A stretch of 64,000 nucleotides of DNA from an uncultured Eubacteriales bacterium (GCA_900544575.1 UQVO01000007.1:1-64000); one strand, 5' to 3'; shown: positions 1 through 11,183, counted from the stretch's first letter. A program made the numbers and translations. The notes: generated by a model not told the origin, from the sequence alone.

Positions 1-10
1 ACCGTCTAAT

Positions 11-43
11 TCGTCGGCAGCGTCAGATGTGTATAAGAGACAG
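11..43 (+). other. Illumina Nextera Read-1 transposase adapter (artefact)
   Basis: These 33 bases match the Nextera Read-1 adapter as I know it, including the 19-bp Tn5 mosaic end at 25-43 that begins AGATGTG and ends GAGACAG. This is library sequence, not genome. The ten bases before it (1-10) are therefore also suspect, and the contig really begins at about 44. Confidence 0.97.
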
Positions 44-44
44 C

Positions 45-129
45 CCCCATACTTTTTATTATAAAAGTGCGCCGAGTGTTGCGGGCGCAGCCTGCAACAC
101 TCGGCGCGATATTATATAAAAGTATGGGG
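45..129. repeat. Nested inverted repeat at the contig edge
   Basis: Outer arms of 12 bp (45-56 and 118-129, CCCCATACTTTT / AAAAGTATGGGG) enclose a perfect 14-bp inner stem (69-82 and 94-107, GCGCCGAGTGTTGC / GCAACACTCGGCGC) with an 11-nt loop. It sits directly against the adapter. It could be a genuine hairpin downstream of the leftward glycosidase gene or a foldback artefact at the contig end; I cannot tell which. Confidence 0.7.
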
Positions 130-131
130 TC

Positions 132-150
132 GAGGGGCATAATGCCCCTC
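132..150 (-). terminator. Possible terminator hairpin after the GH27 gene
   Basis: An 8-bp perfect stem (GAGGGGCA / TGCCCCTC) with a 3-nt loop lies 25 bp beyond the stop of the leftward GH27 gene. There is no clear U-tract on the minus strand, so intrinsic termination is only possible. Confidence 0.35.
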
Positions 151-174
151 GCGGGGTCAAGGGGCGGCCCCCTG

Positions 175-1827
175 CTATTTCAGTTTGACCACGACGACGC
201 CGTCTGCGGGAATGCGCGCGACTATCTTGTTGCCCTCAATCGCCGCGTCCCCCGCTATTATGCTCATAACTTCTCCGATGACGCCCACCGACGTCGCCGT
301 GTTGCCCGCCGTCGCAGGGGAAACATAGTCGTCCCTGTACAGTTTTGCGATATCTAACCGCCTCTTTTGGGCAATCTTCGTCTTGTTGAAAAAGCACACC
401 GCGATTCCGCCGTCGGCAAGAGGTCTGGCAAGCACGTCCACCGCGCCGCGGCGAATGCGTTTCGCCTGCTTTCCGAGGGGGTCCTGGTCTATCGCTATGA
501 GCTCGCGGTTGGTGACAATATCCAGCACGGGCTTGGTTATTTTGCGGATGTCGTTGCCGAGGACGAGCGGCGCGCTCATCATACACCACAGCGCAAAGTG
601 GGAGAGATTCTGGTTGTAAGTCAGTTTGCCGTTGCCCACTTCCAGCATATCGGGGTCGTTGAAGTGACCGGGAGAGGCATATTTCCAGAGCTTTACGTTG
701 CGGGAATAAATGGTTCTTATCCAATACCACCACGGACGGATGTCCGGGGTCGTGCGCCACATATTTCCCGCGGACGCACCCCACAGCCACGGCTTGCGGA
801 AGCCCCATTCGCATATGGAGAAACGGATGGGTTTTACCGCCTCGCCGCGCTCCGCCGCAACTTCCGCCGCGGCGTCTTTCAGCGCATATGCCATCTTGCG
901 ATACTGTATCGCCGCGCTGTCGCGGGAATTTGCCACGGGATTGCCGAGTTCTATGGCGTTCCTGCCAGCTTTCAGCCGCACGACGGTCTGGAAACGCGCG
1001 GTAAGGTTGAAATGTTTCTGCGGCGGAAACTCTATCCCTCCGCACTCTCTTCCGTTCACGGTGACGGCGAGATATTTTTCATACCTGCCGTATTTTTTTA
1101 TCTCGACCGTGAGCACATATTCCCCGTCCGCGTCCACCACGACGTTGTCGAAAACTATACTCCCCTTGCCCTCGTCAAGCCCGGACACATACTGTCCGCC
1201 CGGCAAGGCGTCGCACTTTCTGCGGCGGGCAAGCCCTTTCAGTATGCAGTTGGACACCTGATATTCGACCGCCTTTCCGCTGCCCAGAGGTGAAATCTCT
1301 ATGCCGTACACCAGCGGCGCATAGCGCGGGACGGGAATGTTGTGGCAGAAGTCGTATTTGAGATACTCCATCCCCCACCTTGCGAAAGTGCGGGCGTCGT
1401 CGCGCTCCCTGCCCAGGCTTGCGGGCAGGTCCTCGCAGGTCAGGGTGCCGTTCGAGGAATATATCCCCGCCTTGAACCCCATTTCGTTGAGACGGCGCAC
1501 CAGCGCGGGTATGCCGTCGGGGAAGCGCACGAGCTCTCCCTGCATATCGCCGTGCGCGTCGCGCATATTGGAATGCCAGTTGTCGTCGAGATTGACATAC
1601 CGATAGCCCGCGTCCAGCAGTCCGTTTTCTTTCATCGCCGCCGCCGTGTCCTCTATGAGTTTCGCGTCAATGTTGTTGCGGAAGGTGTTCCAGCTGGACC
1701 ACCCCATAAGCGGCGTATCGCCCGACCCGTTTTCATAGGGAGCGGCGGACGGACGGTCCACCGAAGGCGCGCCGATAAGCGCGCGCCTGAAATAGCATAT
1801 CGGGCACATCTTGTTGCGTTTCAGCAT
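175..1827 (-). CDS. GH27-family alpha-galactosidase with an inserted beta-sandwich-like domain
   Basis: A 550-residue glycoside hydrolase of the GH27/melibiase type, expected to release terminal alpha-galactose from oligosaccharides. The barrel starts at residue ~40 (PLMGWSSWNTF); the nucleophile Asp is D159 in EYLKYDFC and the likely acid/base is D362 in RTTPDI, followed by HFNDPDMLEVG. Between them, residues ~163-318 form an extra domain rich in beta-strand patterns (YVLTVEIKKYGRY, LAVTVNGREC) that resembles a carbohydrate-binding module and is absent from simple GH27 enzymes. The C-terminal ~80 residues fit the usual antiparallel beta domain. No signal peptide is visible. The start is supported by an AGAGG site 7 nt upstream. 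The next gene upstream is another glycosidase on the same strand. Confidence 0.88.
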   Translation of the reverse strand: MLKRNKMCPICYFRRALIGAPSVDRPSAAPYENGSGDTPLMGWSSWNTFRNNIDAKLIEDTAAAMKENGLLDAGYRYVNLDDNWHSNMRDAHGDMQGELVRFPDGIPALVRRLNEMGFKAGIYSSNGTLTCEDLPASLGRERDDARTFARWGMEYLKYDFCHNIPVPRYAPLVYGIEISPLGSGKAVEYQVSNCILKGLARRRKCDALPGGQYVSGLDEGKGSIVFDNVVVDADGEYVLTVEIKKYGRYEKYLAVTVNGRECGGIEFPPQKHFNLTARFQTVVRLKAGRNAIELGNPVANSRDSAAIQYRKMAYALKDAAAEVAAERGEAVKPIRFSICEWGFRKPWLWGASAGNMWRTTPDIRPWWYWIRTIYSRNVKLWKYASPGHFNDPDMLEVGNGKLTYNQNLSHFALWCMMSAPLVLGNDIRKITKPVLDIVTNRELIAIDQDPLGKQAKRIRRGAVDVLARPLADGGIAVCFFNKTKIAQKRRLDIAKLYRDDYVSPATAGNTATSVGVIGEVMSIIAGDAAIEGNKIVARIPADGVVVVKLK

Positions 1828-1881
1828 AATAAAACCTCTTTTTCTGCAAAACCGCGCCTTGCGACGCGGTGCGTTGATTTC

Positions 1882-3558
1882 TTATTTCGCGGTCGGAGCG
1901 GTGTACCAGACGTGCGCCTCGTAGGGTTGGAGCACGTCCGCCATCGAGCCTTTGTAGTTGCCGATGAGGTGCTTCGCGCCTGCACGCACGCACTTCTTCG
2001 CTCCCGCCGCGGACACGGGTTTGTCCGTCATATTGATGACCACGGTCAGCACGCCGCCGTCTTCCGCCACCTTGTCGTAGGCGAAGATTTTGCCGCTTGT
2101 GCGCAGCTTTTCCTCATATCTGCCGTATATTGCCGTCTCCTTATACTCCTTGCGCAGCGCTATGACCTTGCGGTAATAGTTGAGCAAAGAGTCGGGGTCG
2201 CTCTCTTCCGCTTCGACGTTGATTTGCGTGTAATTCGGGTTGACGTGGAACCACGGCTTGCCCGTCGTGAACCCCGCGTTGTCGGCGGCGCTCCACTGCA
2301 TACAGGTGCGCGCGTTGTCGCGGGCGGCATAGGCGCAGTTTTCGAAAATCTTCTTTTCAGAGAACAGGTGCGTCTTTTCCATTATGCCTTTGGCGCAGAA
2401 AGTCGCGACGTCGACAAAATCCTCCCAGCCTTTGAAAGGATAGTCCAGCATACCTATCTCCTGCCCCTGATACACAAAGTGCGTGCCCGACATAAACGTA
2501 TAGAGCGTCGCGAGCGCCTTGCCGCTCTCCGTGCGCAGTTTTTCGCTGCCGTAACGGGAGATGACACGGGGCTGGTCGTGGTTTTCGAGATAGTTGGTGT
2601 TCCACGCGATGCCGTACATCTTGTGCTGCCAGTTGCGGTACACCTTTTTGAGCTTGCGCAGGTTGAACTTCGTCCTGAGATAGCTCGTCATAAAGCAGTC
2701 CGCTTCCATATGCTGGAACTGGAACATCATATCCAGCTGCTGGTCCTTGCCTTCGGTGATGTATTTCAGCGCGTTTTTCGGCGTCATCATAGGCGCTTCA
2801 CCGAGCTGGAACGCGTCGTAATTCTTGACGACCTGCCTGTATTCCATAAGGTATTTGTGGATGTTGGGGCCGGGGGAATAGTGTTCCATACCGCGCATTA
2901 TCGGCAGAGGGAAGCCGTTGGGCAGCCCTTCGCGCTTGCTGATGTAGGTGATGACGTCTTCGCGGAAGCCGTCGACGCCCATATCCAGCCAGAATTTCAT
3001 CACCTTTTTCACTTCCTCGCGCACGGCGGGGTTGTCGTGGTTGAGGTCGGGCTGTTCCACCGCGAACAGATGGAGGTAATACTCCCCCCTCTCCTCGTTC
3101 CACTCCCACGCGTTGCCCGGGAATGTGGACATCCAGTTGTTGGGGAACTTTTTGCCGTCCTTGCCCCTGCCGGGACGCCAGATGTAATAATCCTTGTATT
3201 TCGGGTCCTTCGCCGCGCTCTTTTTGAACCATTCGTGCTGGTCGGACGTATGGTTGACGACGAGGTCCATAATGATTTTCATACCCCTTTCGTGCGCGCC
3301 GTCGAGCACTGCCCTGAAATCTTCCATCGTGCCGTATTCGGGGTTGATGTTGTAGTAGTCCGCTATGTCGTAGCCGTAGTCCTTCTGCGGAGATACATAA
3401 AGCGGAGAAAACCAAATTGCGTCCACGCCCAGGCTTTTGATGTAATCCAGCTTGCCGAGCACGCCTTTGAGGTCGCCCACTCCGTCGCCGTTGCCGTCGC
3501 AGAAACTGCGCGGCCAAATCTGATAGACGGACAATTCTTTGTACCAGGTCTTTTTCAT
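1882..3558 (-). CDS. GH13 oligo-1,6-glucosidase / alpha-glucosidase
   Basis: A 558-residue cytoplasmic alpha-glucosidase of the GH13_31 type, hydrolysing short alpha-glucosides such as isomaltose. Conserved regions are all present: DxNxDGxGD calcium loop (21-29), DLVVNHTS (98-105), nucleophile D201 in DGFREDVI, acid/base E254 in QLGEAP, and LENHDQPR (324-331) with H327/D328. A valine directly after the nucleophile is, in this family, associated with alpha-1,6 specificity, so isomaltose-type substrates are favoured; trehalose-6-phosphate hydrolase is the main alternative. Length is typical. The GH27 gene follows 54 bp downstream, so the two are probably co-transcribed as an oligosaccharide-use pair. 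Confidence 0.9.
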   Translation of the reverse strand: MKKTWYKELSVYQIWPRSFCDGNGDGVGDLKGVLGKLDYIKSLGVDAIWFSPLYVSPQKDYGYDIADYYNINPEYGTMEDFRAVLDGAHERGMKIIMDLVVNHTSDQHEWFKKSAAKDPKYKDYYIWRPGRGKDGKKFPNNWMSTFPGNAWEWNEERGEYYLHLFAVEQPDLNHDNPAVREEVKKVMKFWLDMGVDGFREDVITYISKREGLPNGFPLPIMRGMEHYSPGPNIHKYLMEYRQVVKNYDAFQLGEAPMMTPKNALKYITEGKDQQLDMMFQFQHMEADCFMTSYLRTKFNLRKLKKVYRNWQHKMYGIAWNTNYLENHDQPRVISRYGSEKLRTESGKALATLYTFMSGTHFVYQGQEIGMLDYPFKGWEDFVDVATFCAKGIMEKTHLFSEKKIFENCAYAARDNARTCMQWSAADNAGFTTGKPWFHVNPNYTQINVEAEESDPDSLLNYYRKVIALRKEYKETAIYGRYEEKLRTSGKIFAYDKVAEDGGVLTVVINMTDKPVSAAGAKKCVRAGAKHLIGNYKGSMADVLQPYEAHVWYTAPTAK

Positions 3559-3596
3559 AACGCCATAATTCTCCCTTTCCTAGGTTTGACGATATT

Positions 3597-3625
3597 ATAA
3601 TACCAACATCATCGCCCACTTTCAA
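3597..3625 (-). promoter_or_regulatory. Sigma-A-type promoter of the glycosidase pair
   Basis: On the minus strand TTGAAA (3625-3620), a 17-nt spacer and TATTAT (3602-3597) lie upstream of the GH13 start at 3558, leaving a normal leader of about 30 nt with AAAGGGAGAA as ribosome-binding site. Confidence 0.7.
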
Positions 3626-3756
3626 GAGAATGGAAAAAGTTTACTTCGTAAAAGGTATCACCGCGCCCCCTTGGGGAGATTTTCTTCACGCTTCCGCCCC
3701 GCAAGCCGACGGCATATTTACGAAAGCCGCGGCGGGGCGGAGGGGTGCGACGCCAG

Positions 3757-3778
3757 GCGCAAAGCAAGCGTTTTGCGC
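3757..3778. repeat. 22-bp palindromic repeat, copy 1
   Basis: Identical over 22 bp to 8446-8467. It contains 7-bp arms GCGCAAA / TTTGCGC around GCAAGCGT. Both copies lie in intergenic DNA flanking the gyrB-gyrA operon. Confidence 0.75.
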
Positions 3779-3803
3779 AAAACAAACGGCGGCACAACAT
3801 AAC

Positions 3804-3830
3804 AAAACGCGGAGTTAAACTCCGCGTTTT
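3804..3830 (-). terminator. Terminator after gyrA
   Basis: A perfect 12-bp stem (3804-3815 and 3819-3830, AAAACGCGGAGT / ACTCCGCGTTTT) with a 3-nt loop. It ends the leftward gyrB-gyrA transcript; the arm ends in T4. Confidence 0.75.
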
Positions 3831-3867
3831 GTGTTTTTAAGTGCCGTTTTATGCGATTTATGCTCCG

Positions 3868-6447
3868 TCATTCTTCGGCGGGCGTTTCGGTTTCCGCTTC
3901 CGCGGACGGCTGTTCCGAACCCGCGGACGCGCCTTCCGCATTCTCTTCCGCCGCGGCGTTTTCTTCCGTGGGAAGTTCCTCTTCCTCCTCGTGGGGAGTG
4001 AGCGCGATGCTGACGACTTTCGCCTCTTCGCCTTTGAGCTTCATAATCCGCACGCCCTGCGTCGCCCTGCCTATCTTGGATATCTCGTCCGCCTGCACGC
4101 GGATGATGATGCCGCCGTCCGTAATCATCATCACGTCCATATCGGCGGGGATGACTTTCAGCCCAGCAAGGTCGCCCGTCTTGTCGTTGAACACGCCGGC
4201 TTTGACGCCTTTGCCCGCTCTGCCCTGCAACGGATAATCCGCCACGTTGCTGCGCTTGCCGTAGCCCTGGGTGGTGATGGTAAGAATCTCGCATCCGTCG
4301 TGCACCACGGCGAGGTCCACCATATGTGCGCCTTCGGGTATGCGCATACTCTTGACGCCCATTGCCGTCCTGCCCGTGGGACGCACGTCCTTTTCGTGGA
4401 AGCGGATGCAGTAGCCCTCGCTGGACGCCATAATGAGCTGGTCGTCGCCGCTTGTCAGCACCGCTTCGATGAGCTCGTCCTCTTCCATAAACTTGATGGC
4501 TATCTTGCCGTTGCGCTTGATGGACGCAAACTCTTCGAGCGGAGTCTTCTTGATGAGCCCGCGTTTGGTGGCGAGCATAAGGAATTTGCCTTCCCTCTCC
4601 TCGGGCAGCGGGAGCACCGTCTGCACCTTTTCGCCGGGCGAAAGCTGCAACAGATTGATTATCGCGCGGCCGCGGGAAGTTTTGCTCGCTTCGGGTATCT
4701 CGTAACCCTTCATCGTGAACACTTTGCCGAGATTGGTGAAGAAGAGCATATCCTGGTGCGTGTTGCTCACGAAAATGTGCTCGATGAAGTCGTCATCCTT
4801 CGCCTTGTGCGCGGTGACGCCCATCCCTCCTCTTCTCTGAGAGCGGTATTCCGCCACGGGCAGACGCTTGACGTATCCGCCGTGCGTCATAGACACCACG
4901 ATGTCCTCTTTGTCGATGAGGTCGGCAATGTTGATTTCGGAATAATCGTAGCTGAGCTCGGAGCGTCTGGGCGTGCCGTAGCGTTCCTTGATTTCGGTGA
5001 GCTCGGTGACGATGATTTCCTTGACCGCCTCTTCCGAACCGAGGATGCGCTTGTATTCCACGATTTCGGCGCGCTTCTGTTCCAGCTCCTCGTTGATTTT
5101 CTCCACTTCGAGCCCCGTAAGGCGCTGCAAGCGCATTTCGAGTATCGCCACGGCCTGTTTCTCGCTGAGCAGGAAACGCTCCGTCAGATTGTCGATGGCG
5201 GCTTGTCTGTCCGCGCTCTTTTTGAGCAGTTCCACCACTTCGTCGATGTTGGCGAGCGCGATGGCGAGACCGTTCAGGATGTGCTCTCTCTCCTCCGCCT
5301 TTTCGAGGTCGAACTTCGTACGGCGGATGATGACGTCCTCCTGATGCGCGATGTAATATTCGAGGATTTGTTTGAGGTTGAGGATGCGGGGCACGCCGTC
5401 CACGAGCGCGAGCAGGATGATGGAGTTGTTGACCTGCAAACTCGTCTGCTTGAACAGCGTGTTGAGCACCACCTGCGGGTTGTGGTCCTTTTTGACGTCG
5501 ATGACGATGCGCATACCCGTGCGGTCGGTCTCCTCGCTGATGTCGGAAATGCCTTCCAGCCTCTTGTCCTTGACCTGGTCCGCAATATTTTCGATGAGAC
5601 GCGCCTTGTTGACCTGATAGGGTATCTCCGTGATGATAATGCGGCTCTTGCCGTTGGGGAGCTCCTCTATCTCCGTGCGGGAGCGGATGACCGCGCCGCC
5701 GCGGCCCGTGCGGTACGCCTGACGTATCGCCGCTCTGCCCAGCACCAGACCCGCGGTGGGATAGTCGGGCGCGGGGATGTATTCCATAAGGTCGTCCACT
5801 TCGAGCTCGGGATTGCGGATGAGCGCGACGACGGCATCGATGACCTCGCCGAGGTTGTGGGGAGGAATGGACGTCGCCATACCGACCGCTATACCGTCGG
5901 AACCGTTGACGAGCAGGTTCGGAAAACGCGAAGGCAGCACGACGGGCTGCTCGCGCGTGTCGTCGAAGTTGGGATAGAAGTCGACGGTGCGCTTGTCGAT
6001 GTCGCGTATCATTTCAAGCGCTATCTTGGAAAGACGCGCTTCGGTGTAACGGTATGCCGCGGGAGGGTCGCCGTCAACGGAACCGAAGTTGCCGTGACCG
6101 TCCACCAGCGGGCAGCGGATGGAAAAGTCCTGCGCCAGACGCACCATCGCGTCGTAAACGGAACTGTCGCCGTGGGGATGGTATTTGCCCAGCACTTCGC
6201 CGACCACCATCGCGCTCTTGCGGTAAGGCTTGTCGGGCGTGAGGTTGAGCTCGCTCATGGCGTAAAGAATGCGCCTGTGCACGGGTTTCAGACCGTCGCG
6301 GACGTCGGGTATCGCTCTGGACACGTTGACCGCCATCGCATAGGAGATGAAGGACTTTTTCAGCTCGTTCTCCACCTCGACGTTGACTATCTTGCTGTCG
6401 GCAAGATGTTCGAGATATTCTTTGTCTTTCTGCGTATCTTTGCTCAT
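3868..6447 (-). CDS. gyrA: DNA gyrase subunit A
   Basis: An 859-residue gyrase A subunit: breaks and rejoins DNA in the A2B2 complex that introduces negative supercoils. Catalytic tyrosine Y134 is in [10 protein letters not shown]. The quinolone-determining segment reads [20 protein letters not shown], keeping Ser and Asp at the positions equivalent to E. coli S83 and D87, so no classical resistance substitution is present. The C-terminal beta-pinwheel is marked by a GyrA-box variant QRRGGMG, which assigns the gene to gyrase rather than topoisomerase IV ParC. The last ~40 residues are very acidic (Glu/Ala-rich). It follows gyrB by 11 bp. Start ATG has a GGAGGG-type site just upstream. Confidence 0.98.
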   Translation of the reverse strand: MSKDTQKDKEYLEHLADSKIVNVEVENELKKSFISYAMAVNVSRAIPDVRDGLKPVHRRILYAMSELNLTPDKPYRKSAMVVGEVLGKYHPHGDSSVYDAMVRLAQDFSIRCPLVDGHGNFGSVDGDPPAAYRYTEARLSKIALEMIRDIDKRTVDFYPNFDDTREQPVVLPSRFPNLLVNGSDGIAVGMATSIPPHNLGEVIDAVVALIRNPELEVDDLMEYIPAPDYPTAGLVLGRAAIRQAYRTGRGGAVIRSRTEIEELPNGKSRIIITEIPYQVNKARLIENIADQVKDKRLEGISDISEETDRTGMRIVIDVKKDHNPQVVLNTLFKQTSLQVNNSIILLALVDGVPRILNLKQILEYYIAHQEDVIIRRTKFDLEKAEEREHILNGLAIALANIDEVVELLKKSADRQAAIDNLTERFLLSEKQAVAILEMRLQRLTGLEVEKINEELEQKRAEIVEYKRILGSEEAVKEIIVTELTEIKERYGTPRRSELSYDYSEINIADLIDKEDIVVSMTHGGYVKRLPVAEYRSQRRGGMGVTAHKAKDDDFIEHIFVSNTHQDMLFFTNLGKVFTMKGYEIPEASKTSRGRAIINLLQLSPGEKVQTVLPLPEEREGKFLMLATKRGLIKKTPLEEFASIKRNGKIAIKFMEEDELIEAVLTSGDDQLIMASSEGYCIRFHEKDVRPTGRTAMGVKSMRIPEGAHMVDLAVVHDGCEILTITTQGYGKRSNVADYPLQGRAGKGVKAGVFNDKTGDLAGLKVIPADMDVMMITDGGIIIRVQADEISKIGRATQGVRIMKLKGEEAKVVSIALTPHEEEEELPTEENAAAEENAEGASAGSEQPSAEAETETPAEE

Positions 6448-6458
6448 GCGTCCCTCCG

Positions 6459-8390
<1,932 letters not shown>

Positions 8391-8427
8391 TTAACTGTGA
8401 TAGCTAATAATAACGAATATTTATTGT

Positions 8428-8456
8428 ATTATATCACACGCACGCGCGCAAAGCAA
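8428..8456 (-). promoter_or_regulatory. gyrB promoter
   Basis: Minus-strand TTGCTT (8456-8451), 17-nt spacer, TATAAT (8433-8428), giving a ~55-nt AT-rich leader before gyrB. The -35 lies inside the second copy of the 22-bp palindromic repeat. Confidence 0.55.
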
Positions 8457-8467
8457 GCGTTTTGCGC
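8446..8467. repeat. 22-bp palindromic repeat, copy 2
   Basis: Exact copy of 3757-3778, here overlapping the gyrB promoter. Confidence 0.75.
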
Positions 8468-8554
8468 GCCGTGCGCGCGCATATGAAAACAAGCCCCCGA
8501 ACCCCGCTCATTCGCGGCGGAAACGGTGAAAATCGACGTTTGTCGAACGCGAAA

Positions 8555-8583
8555 TTGACATTTGATGTAAATTGTTTTATCTT
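8555..8583 (+). promoter_or_regulatory. Promoter placed 6 nt before a GTG start
   Basis: TTGACA (8555-8560), 17-nt spacer, TATCTT (8578-8583), then 6 nt to GTG at 8590. The expected transcription start coincides with the start codon, so the mRNA would be leaderless. Confidence 0.6.
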
Positions 8584-8589
8584 CTTGTC

Positions 8590-9486
8590 GTGAAAACGCT
8601 CGGAAAAACGAAACTTTATCCCGCGGCGGCGCTTGCCGTGCTTATCGTGCTGATTGCGGCGGCGCTGTTTCCCGTGTCGTCCGCCGCTTTTGCCGCAGCC
8701 CCGCTGAATGCGGAGATAATTGAGCAAAACGGCAGGATTTTCCTGCAATGGGACGCCGTCGACGGTGCGGATTTGTACGAAATCGAAGCCGTTTCGGAAT
8801 ACGGTTCGGCGTCCAGACAAACCGCCGACGCTTCCCCGACCGAAATCGAGGACCTGTTCACTCTGGGCGGCGAATACTCCGTCACGGTCACCGCGTTTTC
8901 GGACGGAGAGGCGCTTGCCGCCGACACTGCGGTTTACGGTTATGTCGTCACCCTGTCCTCTCCCGCCGACCTGCGGTATTCGGACGGAGCGCTCCGCTGG
9001 ACCGCCGTGCCCGGTGCGACAGGCTATTCCGTCACCGTAAACGGCATACCTCTCGGCAGCACCGCGGCGGACGAAACGGAGTTCGACTTGTCGGGGATAC
9101 TCGCCGTGACGGGAGAATATACGGCCGCCGTGACGACGCTCGGCGACGGCGCTTTCAACCTCGATTCCCCTGCGGCGGAGCTGTCGTTCGCGTTCTCCGC
9201 CCCTCCCCTTCCTCCGTATGACATAGTGCTCGGAAAAAGCGGGGAAAGCTATATCGCAAGCTGGCCGCCTATGACGGACGAATCGCCCGAAGGATATGTT
9301 TATAAAGTCGAAACCGACAGCGAAACATTGTTTTGCGGCATTACGGAGGAAAACCACGCCGACGTCACCGCATATGTCGCGGAGGACGGAGTCTACGTCC
9401 TGTCCGTCGCCTGCGTCCGCGACGGAATCCGCGGCGCCTTCTTTTCCCGCTCGTTTACGGTGACAGGCGGAGAGATTGTTTTATGA
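8590..9486 (+). CDS. Secreted protein with three fibronectin-III-like repeats
   Basis: Unrecognised secreted protein of 298 residues if started at GTG 8590. A signal peptide is evident (basic MKTLGKTK, then ~20 hydrophobic residues, then SAAFAAAP). The rest reads as three fibronectin-III-like units of ~85 residues with the pattern 'LxWxxVxGAxxYxVxV' (FLQWDAVDGADLYEIEA; LRWTAVPGATGYSVTV; IASWPPMTDESPEGYVYKV). An upstream in-frame TTG (8572) would put hydrophobic residues before the basic region and is less likely. There is no Shine-Dalgarno site and the promoter abuts the start. It ends in an ATGA overlap with the following lipoprotein gene, so the two are translationally coupled and probably act together at the cell surface. 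Confidence 0.7.
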   Translation: MKTLGKTKLYPAAALAVLIVLIAAALFPVSSAAFAAAPLNAEIIEQNGRIFLQWDAVDGADLYEIEAVSEYGSASRQTADASPTEIEDLFTLGGEYSVTVTAFSDGEALAADTAVYGYVVTLSSPADLRYSDGALRWTAVPGATGYSVTVNGIPLGSTAADETEFDLSGILAVTGEYTAAVTTLGDGAFNLDSPAAELSFAFSAPPLPPYDIVLGKSGESYIASWPPMTDESPEGYVYKVETDSETLFCGITEENHADVTAYVAEDGVYVLSVACVRDGIRGAFFSRSFTVTGGEIVL

Positions 9487-10520
9487 AAAAGAAACTCCTG
9501 CCCGCTTTGTTCCTGCTCTGCGTATGCGCCGTGTTGCTTGCGGCGTGTTCGGAGGCCCTCCCGACTCTTCCCGCCGAAGACGGCTATGCCGTTTCGGGCA
9601 GCATAACCGCGGACGGAGAACCTTTGGAAGGCGTCAGCGTGCTCGCCGACGGACAGGAAGCCGGCAAAACGAATTCTTACGGCATTTATTCTCTCACGGG
9701 TCTGGAATACGGCACGGTCATCGCATTCGTTGCGGACGGATACACCTTCTCGCCCGAAAGCTACACCGTACGGGAAAACGCGTACGACCTCAACGTGCTC
9801 GCATTCAAGGAAACGCCGGACGACGGCGACACCGACGAACCGTCCGAACCCGACGAACCCACCGAACCCGACGAACCTTCCGAGCCTGATGAGCCGACCG
9901 AGCCGGAAGAGCCGGAAAAGCTCGACGCTCCGCACGGATTTTTCGCGGCGTACACCGGTGACGGTAATATTGTCCTTAACTTCTCCGCCGACGGCGCCGC
10001 GCAGTCGTTTTCCTTCGCGCTGTCCTGCGGAGACACTACCCTTTCCGCCGTATGCGCGGCGACGGAAGACAAAGAGAGCGAAGCGGATTTCGGGGAGTTC
10101 TCTCTCCCCGTCTATGTCGGCTTCGAAAGCGAAGACGGGCTTTCCGTCCTGATGGACGTCACGGACGCGGTCTCCTTCTTCGGCGGGACTTTCACCGTCA
10201 CCGTGACCGCTTCGGCGGAAAACATGAAGGACGGCGTGTCGGAACCTTTTGTATGTTCCTTCGCTGCGGGAGAGCCGCGGGTGTACGGTCTGACCCTGCA
10301 AGACGGCACACTTTCGTGGCACACCGAACACCTTCCCGAAGGGTGCACATTCGCCGTAATCGTCAACGGACTGAGAGTGTACGAAACTGCTGCCGAGGAA
10401 ACAGACTTAGCCGACCTGCCCTTCGCGCTCCCCGACGGCGCAACGCTCCGCGTCGCCGCCGAAAAGGACGGCTCGGCGATTGCGTTTTCGGAAGAAATCG
10501 TCTTCGGCGAAACGATGTGA
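9483..10520 (+). CDS. Lipoprotein with carboxypeptidase-regulatory-like domain, EP-rich linker and FnIII-like domains
   Basis: A 345-residue lipoprotein of unknown function. The signal sequence ends in the lipobox LLAAC, placing lipidated Cys at residue 22. Residues ~35-105 resemble a carboxypeptidase regulatory-like beta-sandwich (GSITADGEPLEGVSVLADG...TNSYGIYSLTGL). A linker at ~115-142 is made of DEP/SEP/TEP repeats and is strongly acidic. The remaining ~200 residues contain two beta-rich units similar to those of the upstream protein. Start codon overlaps the previous stop (ATGA). A surface-adhesin or matrix-component role is inference from architecture only. Confidence 0.75.
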   Translation: MKKKLLPALFLLCVCAVLLAACSEALPTLPAEDGYAVSGSITADGEPLEGVSVLADGQEAGKTNSYGIYSLTGLEYGTVIAFVADGYTFSPESYTVRENAYDLNVLAFKETPDDGDTDEPSEPDEPTEPDEPSEPDEPTEPEEPEKLDAPHGFFAAYTGDGNIVLNFSADGAAQSFSFALSCGDTTLSAVCAATEDKESEADFGEFSLPVYVGFESEDGLSVLMDVTDAVSFFGGTFTVTVTASAENMKDGVSEPFVCSFAAGEPRVYGLTLQDGTLSWHTEHLPEGCTFAVIVNGLRVYETAAEETDLADLPFALPDGATLRVAAEKDGSAIAFSEEIVFGETM

Positions 10521-10601
10521 TTTTTGCACAAAGGCAGGTTGATCGGCGGTTTTTCCGAAACAAACTTCGTCTTTTGCCGACTTCCGCAACGGCGGCACGA
10601 A

Positions 10602-10629
10602 AAAACGGCACGCTCTCGCGTGCCGTTTT
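10602..10629. terminator. Bidirectional terminator between the lipoprotein gene and hsp20
   Basis: A perfect 12-bp stem (AAAACGGCACGC / GCGTGCCGTTTT) with loop TCTC between convergent genes; A/T tracts on both sides suit both strands. Confidence 0.8.
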
Positions 10630-10671
10630 CACAAGGGGGATAAAAGGAGGATTTTCCCTTTCGGGATGATG

Positions 10672-11106
10672 TTATTCGATTACGATGTTCTTCTTGGCGT
10701 CGGGCTTCTTCTCTTCCTTCTTGGGCAGAGTGACCGTCAGGACGCCTTTGTCGTATTTCGCCTTGATGGACTCTTCCTCGGTGTCGCCGACATAGTAGCT
10801 TCTCTGGCAGGAAACGCTCCTCTCTTTCCTGACGTAGCGGTGCTCTTCCTTGCCGCTTTCGTCCTTTTCCTTCTTCTCTGCACGGATGGTGAGATAGCCG
10901 TTGTCGAGGTCGAGAGAGATGTCCTCTTTGTCAAAGCCGGGCATTTCGACATCCATGATGTAGGAGTCCTTGGTTTCCCTGATGTCCGTCTTCATCGCGT
11001 CCAGCTTTTCGTCGTAAAACAGCGGACGGAAGAAATTGTCGAATGCGTCGTCGAAGAAATCGAACGCGTGATTGTTTCTGTTATAGTTGGTAAGATAATT
11101 CTTCAT
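10672..11106 (-). CDS. Hsp20-family small heat-shock protein
   Basis: A 144-residue alpha-crystallin-domain chaperone that binds unfolding proteins without ATP. The N-terminal ~35 residues are Phe/Asp/Asn-rich (FDFFDDAFDNFF); the alpha-crystallin domain runs from ~38 to 132 and contains VEMPGFDKEDISLDLDNGYL and the C-terminal anchor KYDKGVLTVTLPKKEE, followed by the short NIVIE tail with an IxI-like motif. Start is supported by AAAGGAGCTTG upstream. The promoter carries a CIRCE element, so repression by HrcA and induction on heat shock are expected. It is monocistronic. Confidence 0.95.
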   Translation of the reverse strand: MKNYLTNYNRNNHAFDFFDDAFDNFFRPLFYDEKLDAMKTDIRETKDSYIMDVEMPGFDKEDISLDLDNGYLTIRAEKKEKDESGKEEHRYVRKERSVSCQRSYYVGDTEEESIKAKYDKGVLTVTLPKKEEKKPDAKKNIVIE

Positions 11107-11183
11107 AAGTCACAAGCTCCTTTATGTTTATTTTCGGAACGGGTGACGGCTATGGTTTTTTTGGCACTCGCCGTCTTTGTTTG

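Noticed and set aside
1342..3600. A 752-codon + strand ORF antisense to the GH13 gene
   Set aside because: Shadow of the clear GH13 protein on the minus strand; no ribosome-binding site or recognisable domain.
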